A DNA stretch of 64,000 nt, taken from NCBI RefSeq assembly GCF_900148515.1, contig NZ_FRXN01000001.1, positions 1,054,001 to 1,118,000 of the forward strand, in the 5' to 3' direction. Numbering within the stretch: the stretch's first letter is position 1; every line of letters begins with the position of its first letter. The stretch is from Algoriphagus zhangzhouensis. Its GTDB lineage: Bacteria > Bacteroidota > Bacteroidia > Cytophagales > Cyclobacteriaceae. The translations under genes and the position numbers were made by a program. Positions 35,384 to 43,241 of this stretch are shown one piece after another. Under the pieces are notes generated by a model. That model was not told where the DNA came from. It searched no databases and saw only the letters and a program-made list of their open reading frames with translations.

Positions 35384-35982
35384 AGCATCCGCAGTCCAAA
35401 TCCGATCAAGATAATTCCCACGGCTTTATTCATATAAAAAGTAATCTTTGGAGTGATAAACTTTGCCAGTTTCTTTGCGATAAATGCTTTTAGCAAATCG
35501 ACCAAAAACACTGTCCCCAGAATCCCGAAATAATAAAGAAATACACTAGTTGAGGAGAAATTCTGCTTGGAACCAACCAAACTGGCAATCGAAATCCAAA
35601 AAAGAAGCACAAATGGATTGATCCCATTGATGCTAAAGCCCTTGAGAAAAGCTGTTTTCTTTTTCCCTTTCGCGACAGGTAATCCTCCGGAATTAGGTCT
35701 CGGTTTATCCTTTTTCACAAGACTTCCGATTCCAAAGGCAACTAAAATAAACCCTCCCCCAAATCCCAAAATCTGCTCAAATGAAGGGAATTGGACTAAT
35801 AGACTAATTCCAAAATAGGTCACCAATACATAAAAAGTATCCGAAACCAGAATTCCAAAAGCCAAAGCCATGGCATATCGAAAGCCATGCTCTAAGCTAC
35901 TTTGGATCAAAGTAAAGAAGACAGGACCGATCATCGCCGAAAGCAATAAGCCCATACTGACTCCTTCCAACCATGCCCCCAT
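35362..35982 (-). CDS. LysE family amino-acid exporter
   Basis: A 206-residue protein with six hydrophobic segments. The N-terminal GVSMGLLLSAMIGPVFFTLIQ block and the NGINPFVLLFW block are the LysE/RhtB signature. The start was placed at ATG 35982, since it forms a TGATG overlap with the stop of the upstream GH3 gene; the longer frame to 36021 adds a charged, unlikely N-terminus. Members export lysine, threonine, homoserine or other amino acids. Tight coupling to GH3 suggests that the exported molecule may be a GH3 product. It converges on DUF502. Confidence 0.87.
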   Translation of the reverse strand: MGAWLEGVSMGLLLSAMIGPVFFTLIQSSLEHGFRYAMALAFGILVSDTFYVLVTYFGISLLVQFPSFEQILGFGGGFILVAFGIGSLVKKDKPRPNSGGLPVAKGKKKTAFLKGFSINGINPFVLLFWISIASLVGSKQNFSSTSVFLYYFGILGTVFLVDLLKAFIAKKLAKFITPKITFYMNKAVGIILIGFGLRMLYLTWLS

Positions 35983-37532
35983 CAGCTTCCGACTCCCTTC
36001 TCTTTTAGAAATTGCTGCCAATCCAAAGCTTTTTCCCCTTTCAAAACTCTAGGAAACTTATTCTGTCCACCTTCTTTACCTTGAGCTTTCATCCATCCAT
36101 AAAATGTCTCAGCAGGTAACACATCACAAAGCACAGATTTCAATGCATGTCTTCTTTCCACCGCATAGTCGTCATTGAGTTCTTTGAGGTATTTATCAAT
36201 CAACTTTGAAAACTCTTTTGGATCTGCCTGATCCTTTGTTCCGATGTACCAATGATGTGCAAACAAACTCCCATGTGGAATTCCCAAAACCGTAAATTCC
36301 TTCACATTGACATCCAATTCCTCAGCCGCCAATTCCACAGCTTTATTCATATTATCAACTGAGAGATGTTCTCCACAAAGACTTAAAAAATGCTTTGTTC
36401 TACCCGTGATGATGATTTCTGATTCTTCTTTGGAAATGAACCTAACAGTATCTCCAATCAGATATCTCCAAGCTCCAGCGCAGGTGGAAATCATAATCGC
36501 ATAATCTTTACCCACTTCAACTTCATCAATTTTCAAAGTTTCAGCTCCCGGCCTAATAGCTCCATTTTCATCAAAGTTTTGGTCATTGAATGGAATAAAT
36601 TCATGAAAGATCCCATTGTTCAAGACCAACCGCATGGACTTGCGATTAGGCAATGCTTGAAAAGCCAAAAATCCTTCGGAGGCGAGATAGGTTTCGATAT
36701 AGGTCAATGGTTTCCCCAAAAGCTTTTCAAAACCCTTTTTGTAGGGTTCAAAAGAAACTCCTCCATGAACGAAAATCTGCAAATTCGGCCAAATCTCATG
36801 AATATTTTGAACTTGATATCTTTCGATGATTTTCTCTAAAAGAATCTGCAGCCAAGCCGGCACTCCCACGATTATTCCGATATCCCATTTGTGAGCTTTT
36901 TCGACAATCTGTTCCAGCTTATCTCCCCAGTTTTTGTTTCTGGAAATCTTCTTTCCTGGTTTATAAAAACGCTGAAACCAAATAGGCAATCTCCCAGCTG
37001 TAATCCCGCTCAAATCACCGGAAAAATAAGTTCCATTAAATTCCAGATCGGTACTTCCTCCCAACATCAAGATCCCTTTGGTAAACAAAGAAGGCGGAAG
37101 GTCATATTTTGACAAACTCAGTATCTGTCTCACGCCCGTTCTACGTATGGCTTTGACCATGTCTTTGGTGATCGGAATATATTTGGAAGCCGCTCCAGAT
37201 GTTCCAGAACTTAAAGCGAAATACTTAACTTTTCCAGGCCAAGTGACATCTCTTTCCCCATCCATCAACTTGTACCACCACTCTTGATGAATGCTGTCAT
37301 AATCATAAATTGGAACCTGTTCCTTGAACCGTTCATAAAAAGTATGATTATCCTGTTTGAATGATTTCAAAATGCCATTGAAACCATATTTTTCAGCTAT
37401 TTGGGTTCTATTTGCATGAATGAGCAGTTTTTTCAATTCATGTTTTTGAAGCTCTAATGGTTGAGAATGCTCTTGTTCCAAACTTTCTCTCAACCGTATG
37501 CCTTTCTTTAGTAAAGTACTGATGATCGCCAT
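35982..37532 (-). CDS. GH3-family acyl-amino acid synthetase-like enzyme
   Basis: A 516-residue cytosolic enzyme of the GH3 (auxin-responsive) family in the ANL adenylation superfamily. Plant members adenylate a carboxylic acid and join it to an amino acid. Motif I is SSGTSGAASK, motif II is YLASEGF, and motif III is YLIGDTVRF. The start is ATG 37532 (MAIISTLLKKG); the frame to 37664 would run over the divergent YggS gene. The stop overlaps the LysE gene start. Acid and amino acid substrates in bacteria are unknown, as is the physiological role. Confidence 0.87.
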   Translation of the reverse strand: MAIISTLLKKGIRLRESLEQEHSQPLELQKHELKKLLIHANRTQIAEKYGFNGILKSFKQDNHTFYERFKEQVPIYDYDSIHQEWWYKLMDGERDVTWPGKVKYFALSSGTSGAASKYIPITKDMVKAIRRTGVRQILSLSKYDLPPSLFTKGILMLGGSTDLEFNGTYFSGDLSGITAGRLPIWFQRFYKPGKKISRNKNWGDKLEQIVEKAHKWDIGIIVGVPAWLQILLEKIIERYQVQNIHEIWPNLQIFVHGGVSFEPYKKGFEKLLGKPLTYIETYLASEGFLAFQALPNRKSMRLVLNNGIFHEFIPFNDQNFDENGAIRPGAETLKIDEVEVGKDYAIMISTCAGAWRYLIGDTVRFISKEESEIIITGRTKHFLSLCGEHLSVDNMNKAVELAAEELDVNVKEFTVLGIPHGSLFAHHWYIGTKDQADPKEFSKLIDKYLKELNDDYAVERRHALKSVLCDVLPAETFYGWMKAQGKEGGQNKFPRVLKGEKALDWQQFLKEKGVGS

Positions 37533-37539
37533 ATCTTTG
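37532..37539 (+). promoter_or_regulatory. -7 element of yggS
   Basis: TATCTTTG, identical to the ald -7 box, lies 43 bp before the yggS ATG. It overlaps the first base of the divergent GH3 start codon, so the two genes share a compact control region. Confidence 0.5.
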
Positions 37540-37581
37540 TCTTGGCTGTATTTCAAAAATGATTGACTATAAAAATAGAGA

Positions 37582-38259
37582 ATGGAAATCAAAGCGAATC
37601 TTGAAGCGGTAAAAAAAACCTTTAAAAATTCTGATTGCCTATTGGTGGCGGTGAGCAAAACCAAGCCATTGGAAGACCTAAAAGAGGCCTATGAAGCTGG
37701 TATTCGGGACTTTGGAGAAAACAAAGTTCAGGAACTACAAGACAAGCAGCCTCAGATGCCAGATGATGTCAAATGGCATATGATCGGACATCTTCAGAGA
37801 AACAAGGTAAAGTACATTGCTCCTTATGTTCATTTGATCCATGGAGTAGACTCATTCAAACTTTTGAAAGAAATCGATAAGCAAGGAGCAAAAATTGGTA
37901 GAATCATCCCTGTTTTGCTTCAAATGCATATTGCAGAGGAAGAAACTAAGTTTGGGTTTGACCGAACAGAATTGGAAGCAATGCTTTCTGATCCCGACTT
38001 TCAAAGCATGGAACATGTAGAAGTCAAAGGATTGATGGGGATGGCAACATTCACTGAGGATACCGATCAAATCAGAAGAGAATTTCGAGGATTGAAGAAT
38101 CAATTTGAGGAGTTGAAAACACAGCCATTGCCTTCTTTTATGAAAATGGAAGAACTATCGATGGGAATGAGTGGAGACTATTTAATCGCTCAAGAAGAAG
38201 GCAGCACAATGGTGCGAATCGGATCAGCAATTTTTGGAGCAAGAAATTACCAAGTTTAA
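37582..38259 (+). CDS. yggS: YggS/PROSC-type PLP homeostasis protein
   Basis: A 225-residue single-domain protein with the alanine-racemase-like TIM barrel. PLP-binding lysine K26 is in LVAVSKTKP. Further family blocks are DFGENKVQEL, WHMIGHLQRNK and LSMGMSGDY. YggS proteins bind pyridoxal phosphate and affect amino-acid and vitamin B6 balance without proven catalysis. The DUF423 gene follows after 4 bp, so both belong to the start of a plus-strand block. Length is normal. Confidence 0.95.
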   Translation: MEIKANLEAVKKTFKNSDCLLVAVSKTKPLEDLKEAYEAGIRDFGENKVQELQDKQPQMPDDVKWHMIGHLQRNKVKYIAPYVHLIHGVDSFKLLKEIDKQGAKIGRIIPVLLQMHIAEEETKFGFDRTELEAMLSDPDFQSMEHVEVKGLMGMATFTEDTDQIRREFRGLKNQFEELKTQPLPSFMKMEELSMGMSGDYLIAQEEGSTMVRIGSAIFGARNYQV

Positions 38260-38263
38260 AGAA

Positions 38264-38659
38264 ATGAACGGAAAGCAGATTATTATGATTGCTGGTTTAT
38301 CCGGTGCAATCGCCGTTGGATTGGGAGCTTTTGGAGCCCATGGTTTAGCAGGAATCCTTGCTGAAACAGGCAGAACAGAAACTTTCGAGACAGCCGTCAA
38401 ATACCATTTTTACCACACATTGGCTCTTTTCCTAATCGGTGTTTTGTCAATTGTAAAACCTCAATGGAAAAGCCTAAACTTTGCGACATGGTCCATGGTT
38501 TTTGGTATAATTGTTTTCTCAGGATCCCTTTACATTCTTTCTCTTTCAGGAGTGACTTGGTGGGGAGCCGTGACTCCTTTGGGAGGAGTTGGCTTTATTT
38601 TGGGATGGTTAGGATTGTTTTATTCAGCGTTGAGAAATGACCAAATTATTGCAGACTAG
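38264..38659 (+). CDS. DUF423 membrane protein
   Basis: A 131-residue protein starting at ATG 38264 (MNGKQIIMIAG). Four transmembrane helices are visible. GLGAFGAHGL near the N-terminus and TPLGGVGFILGW near the C-terminus are the DUF423 (YwdK-like) signatures. The longer frame from TTG 38234 overlaps yggS and was rejected. Function is unknown. The next gene starts 23 bp inside its 3' end, so translation is probably coupled. Confidence 0.88.
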   Translation: MNGKQIIMIAGLSGAIAVGLGAFGAHGLAGILAETGRTETFETAVKYHFYHTLALFLIGVLSIVKPQWKSLNFATWSMVFGIIVFSGSLYILSLSGVTWWGAVTPLGGVGFILGWLGLFYSALRNDQIIAD

Positions 38660-39941
38660 AATTACCCTTCTTTTTACATTTTTCCTTCTTAGTCAAGGAG
38701 TTTTTTCCCAAATCACTCGGGACCAATACACCAAACTGGAAACTGCTCTTGGCGAAGGAAGTTTTTTCTCTGGGCATATGACAGGCTTCATGCTTTATGA
38801 CCTAGACTCGCAGAGAGTCATGTATGAGAAAAACTCCCAAATCCGATTCACTCCTGCTTCGGTCACTAAGCTTTTCACACTATTCTCCAGCATACTCATC
38901 CTCAATGACAGTACCCAGACATTACGCTATGTCCCAGCTGGAGATACTTTGAAAATCTGGGGAGCTGGCGATCCATCCTGGAAATACCTAGACCTTCCTT
39001 CTCCAGATTTTCAAAAATTCTTAGCTCCCTATAAAGTCATTCAGTATTCTGATGACAACATGAAATCCACGCCTTTTGGAGATGGCTGGCAATGGGATGA
39101 CTATGCTTATTATTATTCTGCTGAAAGAAGCTCACTTCCTATTTACGGGAATCTAATTCACGTTTATCCAGGGAAAAACAATCCAAAAGTTTCTCCTTCG
39201 AGATTTCAAAGCTCTGTCTTCAAAACCGACAGGGAGTTAAAAGACATGGAGAGAGATTTTCATGAGAATGAATTTTACTACAATCCCTTGACATATAGAG
39301 GAAGAGAAGACTACCTTCCATTCATTACTTCACCTGAATTATTGATGGAATTGGCTTCTGGTGAGACAGGTAAAACCTGGATTTATCAGCCAGATTCACT
39401 TCCAGAAAATCATCAACTCTGGAGAGGAAATGCCTTATTTCCTTTGTTAAAAGAGATGATGTTGGAAAGCGATAATTTCTTGGCGGAGCAACTGATGATG
39501 ATGGTTTCTGATCGGCTTTTTGGAGAATTGGATTCAGAGCGAGCGATTGAATATATGATCAAAACCTACCTCTCAGACCTACCGGATGAACCGATTTGGG
39601 TAGACGGAAGCGGCCTGAGTAGATACAATCTTTTCACTCCAAGAACCATGGTTGGCTTATTCGAAAAGCTATATCGGGTTGTTCCTGATGAGATGCTTTA
39701 TGAGCTCCTTCCAACAGGTGGAGTTTCAGGAACCATCAAAACCAATTACCAAGCAGCCACTCCCTATATTTTTGCAAAAACGGGAACGATGAGCAACAAC
39801 CATAGCTTGGTAGGACTGATCAAAACCAAAAGCGGAAAAACTTATTGCTTTGCCTTTATGAACTCCAATTATCCTTGGAAAGCGAGTGAGATTCGAAGAG
39901 AAATGGAAAAAGTGCTGATCTCAGTGCGGGATAATTTCTAA
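38637..39941 (+). CDS. dacB: D-alanyl-D-alanine carboxypeptidase/endopeptidase (PBP4 type)
   Basis: A 434-residue periplasmic peptidase of family S13. A signal peptide ends near residue 25 (GVFSQ). The catalytic SxxK is S75-V-T-K78, SxN is in DGSGLSRYN, and KTG is in FAKTGTMSNN. It removes terminal D-alanine or cuts peptide cross-links in peptidoglycan. The only usable ATG overlaps the DUF423 gene by 23 bp. At 434 residues the family insertion domain is short compared with E. coli PBP4 (477). Confidence 0.92.
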   Translation: MTKLLQTRITLLFTFFLLSQGVFSQITRDQYTKLETALGEGSFFSGHMTGFMLYDLDSQRVMYEKNSQIRFTPASVTKLFTLFSSILILNDSTQTLRYVPAGDTLKIWGAGDPSWKYLDLPSPDFQKFLAPYKVIQYSDDNMKSTPFGDGWQWDDYAYYYSAERSSLPIYGNLIHVYPGKNNPKVSPSRFQSSVFKTDRELKDMERDFHENEFYYNPLTYRGREDYLPFITSPELLMELASGETGKTWIYQPDSLPENHQLWRGNALFPLLKEMMLESDNFLAEQLMMMVSDRLFGELDSERAIEYMIKTYLSDLPDEPIWVDGSGLSRYNLFTPRTMVGLFEKLYRVVPDEMLYELLPTGGVSGTIKTNYQAATPYIFAKTGTMSNNHSLVGLIKTKSGKTYCFAFMNSNYPWKASEIRREMEKVLISVRDNF

Positions 39942-40066
39942 TTAGTGCTGAACACAGATAGAATTTCTAATGATATCTTAAAATTGATTCTCCAATTGTC
40001 AAATGGATTGGTTTCTGCTTCAATTCCTTTCTAAAAAGTCCCTATTTTCAAGAAAAATTAGAATCA

Positions 40067-41107
40067 ATGCAAAAAAGAGAATTCCTCAAATCTTTAGGCC
40101 TTATTGCTGGTGTCACTCCTTTTATGGCATTTAGCAGTTCGGTTTCCTCCCCTAAAAACTCAACATTACTTCCAAAAGCTCTTCAAAAAGGGGATACTGT
40201 TGGATTGATAAGTCCTTCAGCTGCCACAGCTGATAGAATGCAATTTACCTTTGCGAAAGAAGCATTGGAAGCTTTGGGCTTTCAAGTGAAATTGGGAGAA
40301 AACCTTAAAAACAGAAGAGGACATCTAGCAGGGACAGATGAGGAACGAGCAGGCGATTTGAATGCAATGTTTGCAGACAAAAATGTAAAAGGAATCGTCT
40401 GCATCCGCGGTGGTTCAGGAGCAGCTAGAATCCTTCCTTTGATTGATTACAATCTGATCAAAAAGAACCCAAAACCATTAATGGGTTATTCGGATATTAC
40501 GGCCTTGCATTGTGCCATTTATTCACAAACAGGTTTGATTACTTTCCACGGACCAAACGGAAGTGGAAGCTGGAACAGCTTTAACGTAAAGCGATTTGAA
40601 GACCTTTATTTCGCTCAAGAAATGGTCACTTTTGAGAACGAAATCGTAGAAGGAGATGACTTGGTAATCAAGGCCAACCGCATTCAGACTCTTTTACCCG
40701 GTGTAGTCGAAGGAAAACTACTAGGAGGAAACTTAACAGTATTAACAGCTTTAAGTGGATCACCATATTACCCTGATTTTAAAGACTCTATCTTATACAT
40801 CGAAGATGTAGGAGAAGATCCATATCGCATAGATCGTATGATGAGTACATTGAAATTAAATGGCACCTTGGATGCTATCAAAGGTTTTATTTTCGGTCAA
40901 TGTACCGAATGTGATCCTGGTGGTGGCTATGGTTCTTTGACCGTAGATCAGGTCTTGGATGATTACATTCTTCCTTTGAAAATCCCTGCTTATTCAGGAG
41001 CTATGATTGGTCACGTTTCCAAGCAATTCATTATCCCAAATGGAGCTAAAGTTCGGATGAATTCAGAGACAGGAAGTTTCCAATTGATCGAAAAAGTATT
41101 TCAATGA
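40067..41107 (+). CDS. S66 LD-carboxypeptidase
   Basis: A 346-residue enzyme related to LdcA, which removes the terminal D-alanine from muropeptide tetrapeptides, and to MccF. A signal-like N-terminus (KREFLKSLGLIAG) hints at export, unlike cytosolic LdcA. The nucleophile is the Ser of MGYSDITAL; the Glu/His pair is expected in IEDVGEDPY and GHVSKQF. The GGSGAARILPLID block is also typical. Its stop overlaps the next gene's start as ATGA (41104-41107). Together with dacB it suggests wall peptide trimming. Confidence 0.9.
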   Translation: MQKREFLKSLGLIAGVTPFMAFSSSVSSPKNSTLLPKALQKGDTVGLISPSAATADRMQFTFAKEALEALGFQVKLGENLKNRRGHLAGTDEERAGDLNAMFADKNVKGIVCIRGGSGAARILPLIDYNLIKKNPKPLMGYSDITALHCAIYSQTGLITFHGPNGSGSWNSFNVKRFEDLYFAQEMVTFENEIVEGDDLVIKANRIQTLLPGVVEGKLLGGNLTVLTALSGSPYYPDFKDSILYIEDVGEDPYRIDRMMSTLKLNGTLDAIKGFIFGQCTECDPGGGYGSLTVDQVLDDYILPLKIPAYSGAMIGHVSKQFIIPNGAKVRMNSETGSFQLIEKVFQ

Positions 41108-41802
41108 AAATCAGTGTTCTAATACTTTCTATTCTCTCTTTCTTGGCCTGTAATCCTAGCGGACCTAACAGTACCGACAATGACATCAATATGAATCAAG
41201 ATTTCAAATCTTACCTAGCCCTCGGGGATAGCTATACCATTGGAGAAGGTGTTTCTGAAGAAAATAGATACCCAAATCTATTGGTCGAAATGCTCAACCA
41301 GAATTCTGAAATCCAATGGAGGAAACCAGAAATCATTGCCAAAACAGGTTGGACGGTAGATGAATTGGAAGCGGGGATCAATGAAGCAGCACCGACGGGT
41401 GAGCCCTATGATTTGGTCACCTTACTGATCGGAGTCAACAATCAGTATCGAGGTAGGTCCGTTGAGGAATTTCGTCCCGAATTTGAGCAAATGTTACTCA
41501 GAGCAATTGGTTTTGCAGGTAATCTCCCAGACCATGTGATCGTCTTATCCATTCCTGATTGGGGAGTTACTCCATTTGCAAAGGAAAAAGGAACAGATGC
41601 GGAGAAAGTTGCACAAGAAATCGACGAATACAACCAAGCGAAGCAGGAAATATGCGAACAATACGGTATCAAATTCATTGATATTACCACAAACTATCGT
41701 TTGATCGGCGGAAGTTCAGATGCTGTTGTTGCTGACAATCTCCATCCAAGTGGTGCAATTTATAAGCAATGGGCACAGGCTTTGTACGAAGTTCTTAAGT
41801 AA
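41104..41802 (+). CDS. SGNH/GDSL lipoprotein hydrolase
   Basis: A 232-residue lipoprotein (MKISVLILSILSFLAC gives lipobox FLAC) with an SGNH-hydrolase fold. Block I is ALGDSYTIGEG, block III LIGVNNQYRG, and block V DNLHPSG supplies Asp and His. Such enzymes cleave acyl or acetyl esters from lipids or polysaccharides. It is translationally coupled to the S66 gene by ATGA. The next lipoprotein starts 16 bp after its stop, so the three genes are likely one unit. Confidence 0.9.
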   Translation: MKISVLILSILSFLACNPSGPNSTDNDINMNQDFKSYLALGDSYTIGEGVSEENRYPNLLVEMLNQNSEIQWRKPEIIAKTGWTVDELEAGINEAAPTGEPYDLVTLLIGVNNQYRGRSVEEFRPEFEQMLLRAIGFAGNLPDHVIVLSIPDWGVTPFAKEKGTDAEKVAQEIDEYNQAKQEICEQYGIKFIDITTNYRLIGGSSDAVVADNLHPSGAIYKQWAQALYEVLK

Positions 41803-41818
41803 ATTAAATTATATGCTT

Positions 41819-42502
41819 ATGAAAAGTCTTATAGCAATCCTTTTTGTAGCTCTATTGGGCGTTTTCTCATGCGAACCTGTAGAGCAAGAAGAAACTGAAA
41901 TCTGGTGGATCAATAGCGCTAGAGTAGAATGTATGGGTGTTGGTCCAATGCAGTGTTTACAAATTCAAAAAACTACAGACCTAGATCCCACTAAATGGCA
42001 GCTTTTCTATGATAAAATAGAAGGCTTTGATTATCAAGCTGGTTATATTTATCAAATTGAAGTAAAAGTTGGAGACAAAACAGAACCTATTCCTGCTGAT
42101 GCTTCATCAAAAACTTACGAATTGGTAAAAGTTATGTCACAGGAAGCCGATCCAAAATTAATGTTGACCAATATCTGGAAACTAATCCAAGTTGGGGACA
42201 TAGAAAACCCAACTCTCCCCAATAGTGAAGAAGCTTTGACATTTGAATTCAATGCCTCTGAAATGACCTATATGGGAAATACCGGATGTAATTCTGTTCG
42301 TGGTAAAATTGAAGAAAATGATGGCAGCAATTTGAAATTGGGTCCTGGCGCTATGACCAGAAAAGCCTGTATGGATATGACTGTTGAGAATGCAGTTACC
42401 AAAGCTTTGAATGAAATCAGTTCATATTCTGTTGCGGATCGAAAACTGACTTTATTTGATAATTCTGGAAACATTGTAATGCTATTTCAAGCTGCAGACT
42501 AA
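41819..42502 (+). CDS. DUF4377-META domain lipoprotein
   Basis: A 227-residue lipoprotein from ATG 41819 (MKSLIAILFVALLGVFSC); an ATG two codons earlier also works. The frame starting at 41720 lies inside the previous gene and was rejected. The mature part begins with a DUF4377 domain (WWINSARVECMGVGPMQCL). A META/HslJ domain follows, with LTFEF, GNTGCNSVRG and TRKACMDM. HslJ-type domains are linked to stress and novobiocin resistance; the precise role is unknown. A terminator follows. Confidence 0.87.
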   Translation: MKSLIAILFVALLGVFSCEPVEQEETEIWWINSARVECMGVGPMQCLQIQKTTDLDPTKWQLFYDKIEGFDYQAGYIYQIEVKVGDKTEPIPADASSKTYELVKVMSQEADPKLMLTNIWKLIQVGDIENPTLPNSEEALTFEFNASEMTYMGNTGCNSVRGKIEENDGSNLKLGPGAMTRKACMDMTVENAVTKALNEISSYSVADRKLTLFDNSGNIVMLFQAAD

Positions 42503-42537
42503 GAATTATTCCGCTGGAATATATCTCTCATAATTTC

Positions 42538-42577
42538 GAAAGCACCATTCTTCATAAAATGGTGCTTTCTGTGTTTT
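42538..42577 (+). terminator. Terminator after the META lipoprotein gene
   Basis: GAAAGCACCATT (42538-42549) and AATGGTGCTTTC (42558-42569) form a perfect 12-bp stem; the T-tail is interrupted (TGTGTTTT). Confidence 0.6.
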
Positions 42578-42629
42578 CTGCCATACAAATCCCTTATTTT
42601 TACCCAACAATTGCAATTCCCGATCATCC

Positions 42630-43241
42630 ATGAAAATAATCTGCATCGGCCGAAATTATGCGGCACATATTGAGGAACTGAAAAATGAAACTCCTGGAAA
42701 TCCTGTTGTATTCCTGAAGCCAGACACGGCTTTATTGAAAAACGGAGCAGCGTTTTTCTATCCCGATTTTTCCAAAAACATTCACCACGAAGCAGAATTG
42801 GTTTTAAAGATTTCCAAGGAAGGAAAATACATCCAAAAGCAATTTGCACATCGCTACTTCGAGGAGATTGGTTTGGGAATCGATTTTACTGCAAGGGACC
42901 TTCAGGATCAATGCAAAGCCAAAGGACTGCCTTGGGAAATCGCTAAAGCTTTCAATGGTTCTGCTCCTATTGGAGATTTTATGCCTGTTTCAGATTTCAG
43001 CGATTTGAAGGATATTGACTTTCATCTGACCATCAATGGGGAAACTCGTCAAAAAGGAAATACCAGCTTGATGCTATTTGATTTCGGAACTATCATTGAA
43101 TATGTTTCTCAATTTTTCACGTTGAAGAAAGGTGATCTGATCTACACTGGCACTCCAGCGGGAGTTGGACCTGTTCAAGTAGGAGATCATTTAGAAGGCT
43201 ATATCGGAACTCAAAAATTGTTGGATTTTGAGGTTAAATAA
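42630..43241 (+). CDS. Fumarylacetoacetate hydrolase family protein
   Basis: A 203-residue cytosolic enzyme of the FAH superfamily (compact YcgM/FAHD1-like form). The metal-binding motif is HHEAELVL (ExE) with a later D in GIDFTARDLQ. The LIYTGTPAGVGPV block is the C-terminal signature. Members act as acylpyruvases, oxaloacetate decarboxylases or hydratases in aromatic catabolism. No such pathway is adjacent, so an acylpyruvase or oxaloacetate tautomerase-like housekeeping role is likeliest. The next gene's TTG start overlaps its end by 14 bp. Confidence 0.9.
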   Translation: MKIICIGRNYAAHIEELKNETPGNPVVFLKPDTALLKNGAAFFYPDFSKNIHHEAELVLKISKEGKYIQKQFAHRYFEEIGLGIDFTARDLQDQCKAKGLPWEIAKAFNGSAPIGDFMPVSDFSDLKDIDFHLTINGETRQKGNTSLMLFDFGTIIEYVSQFFTLKKGDLIYTGTPAGVGPVQVGDHLEGYIGTQKLLDFEVK

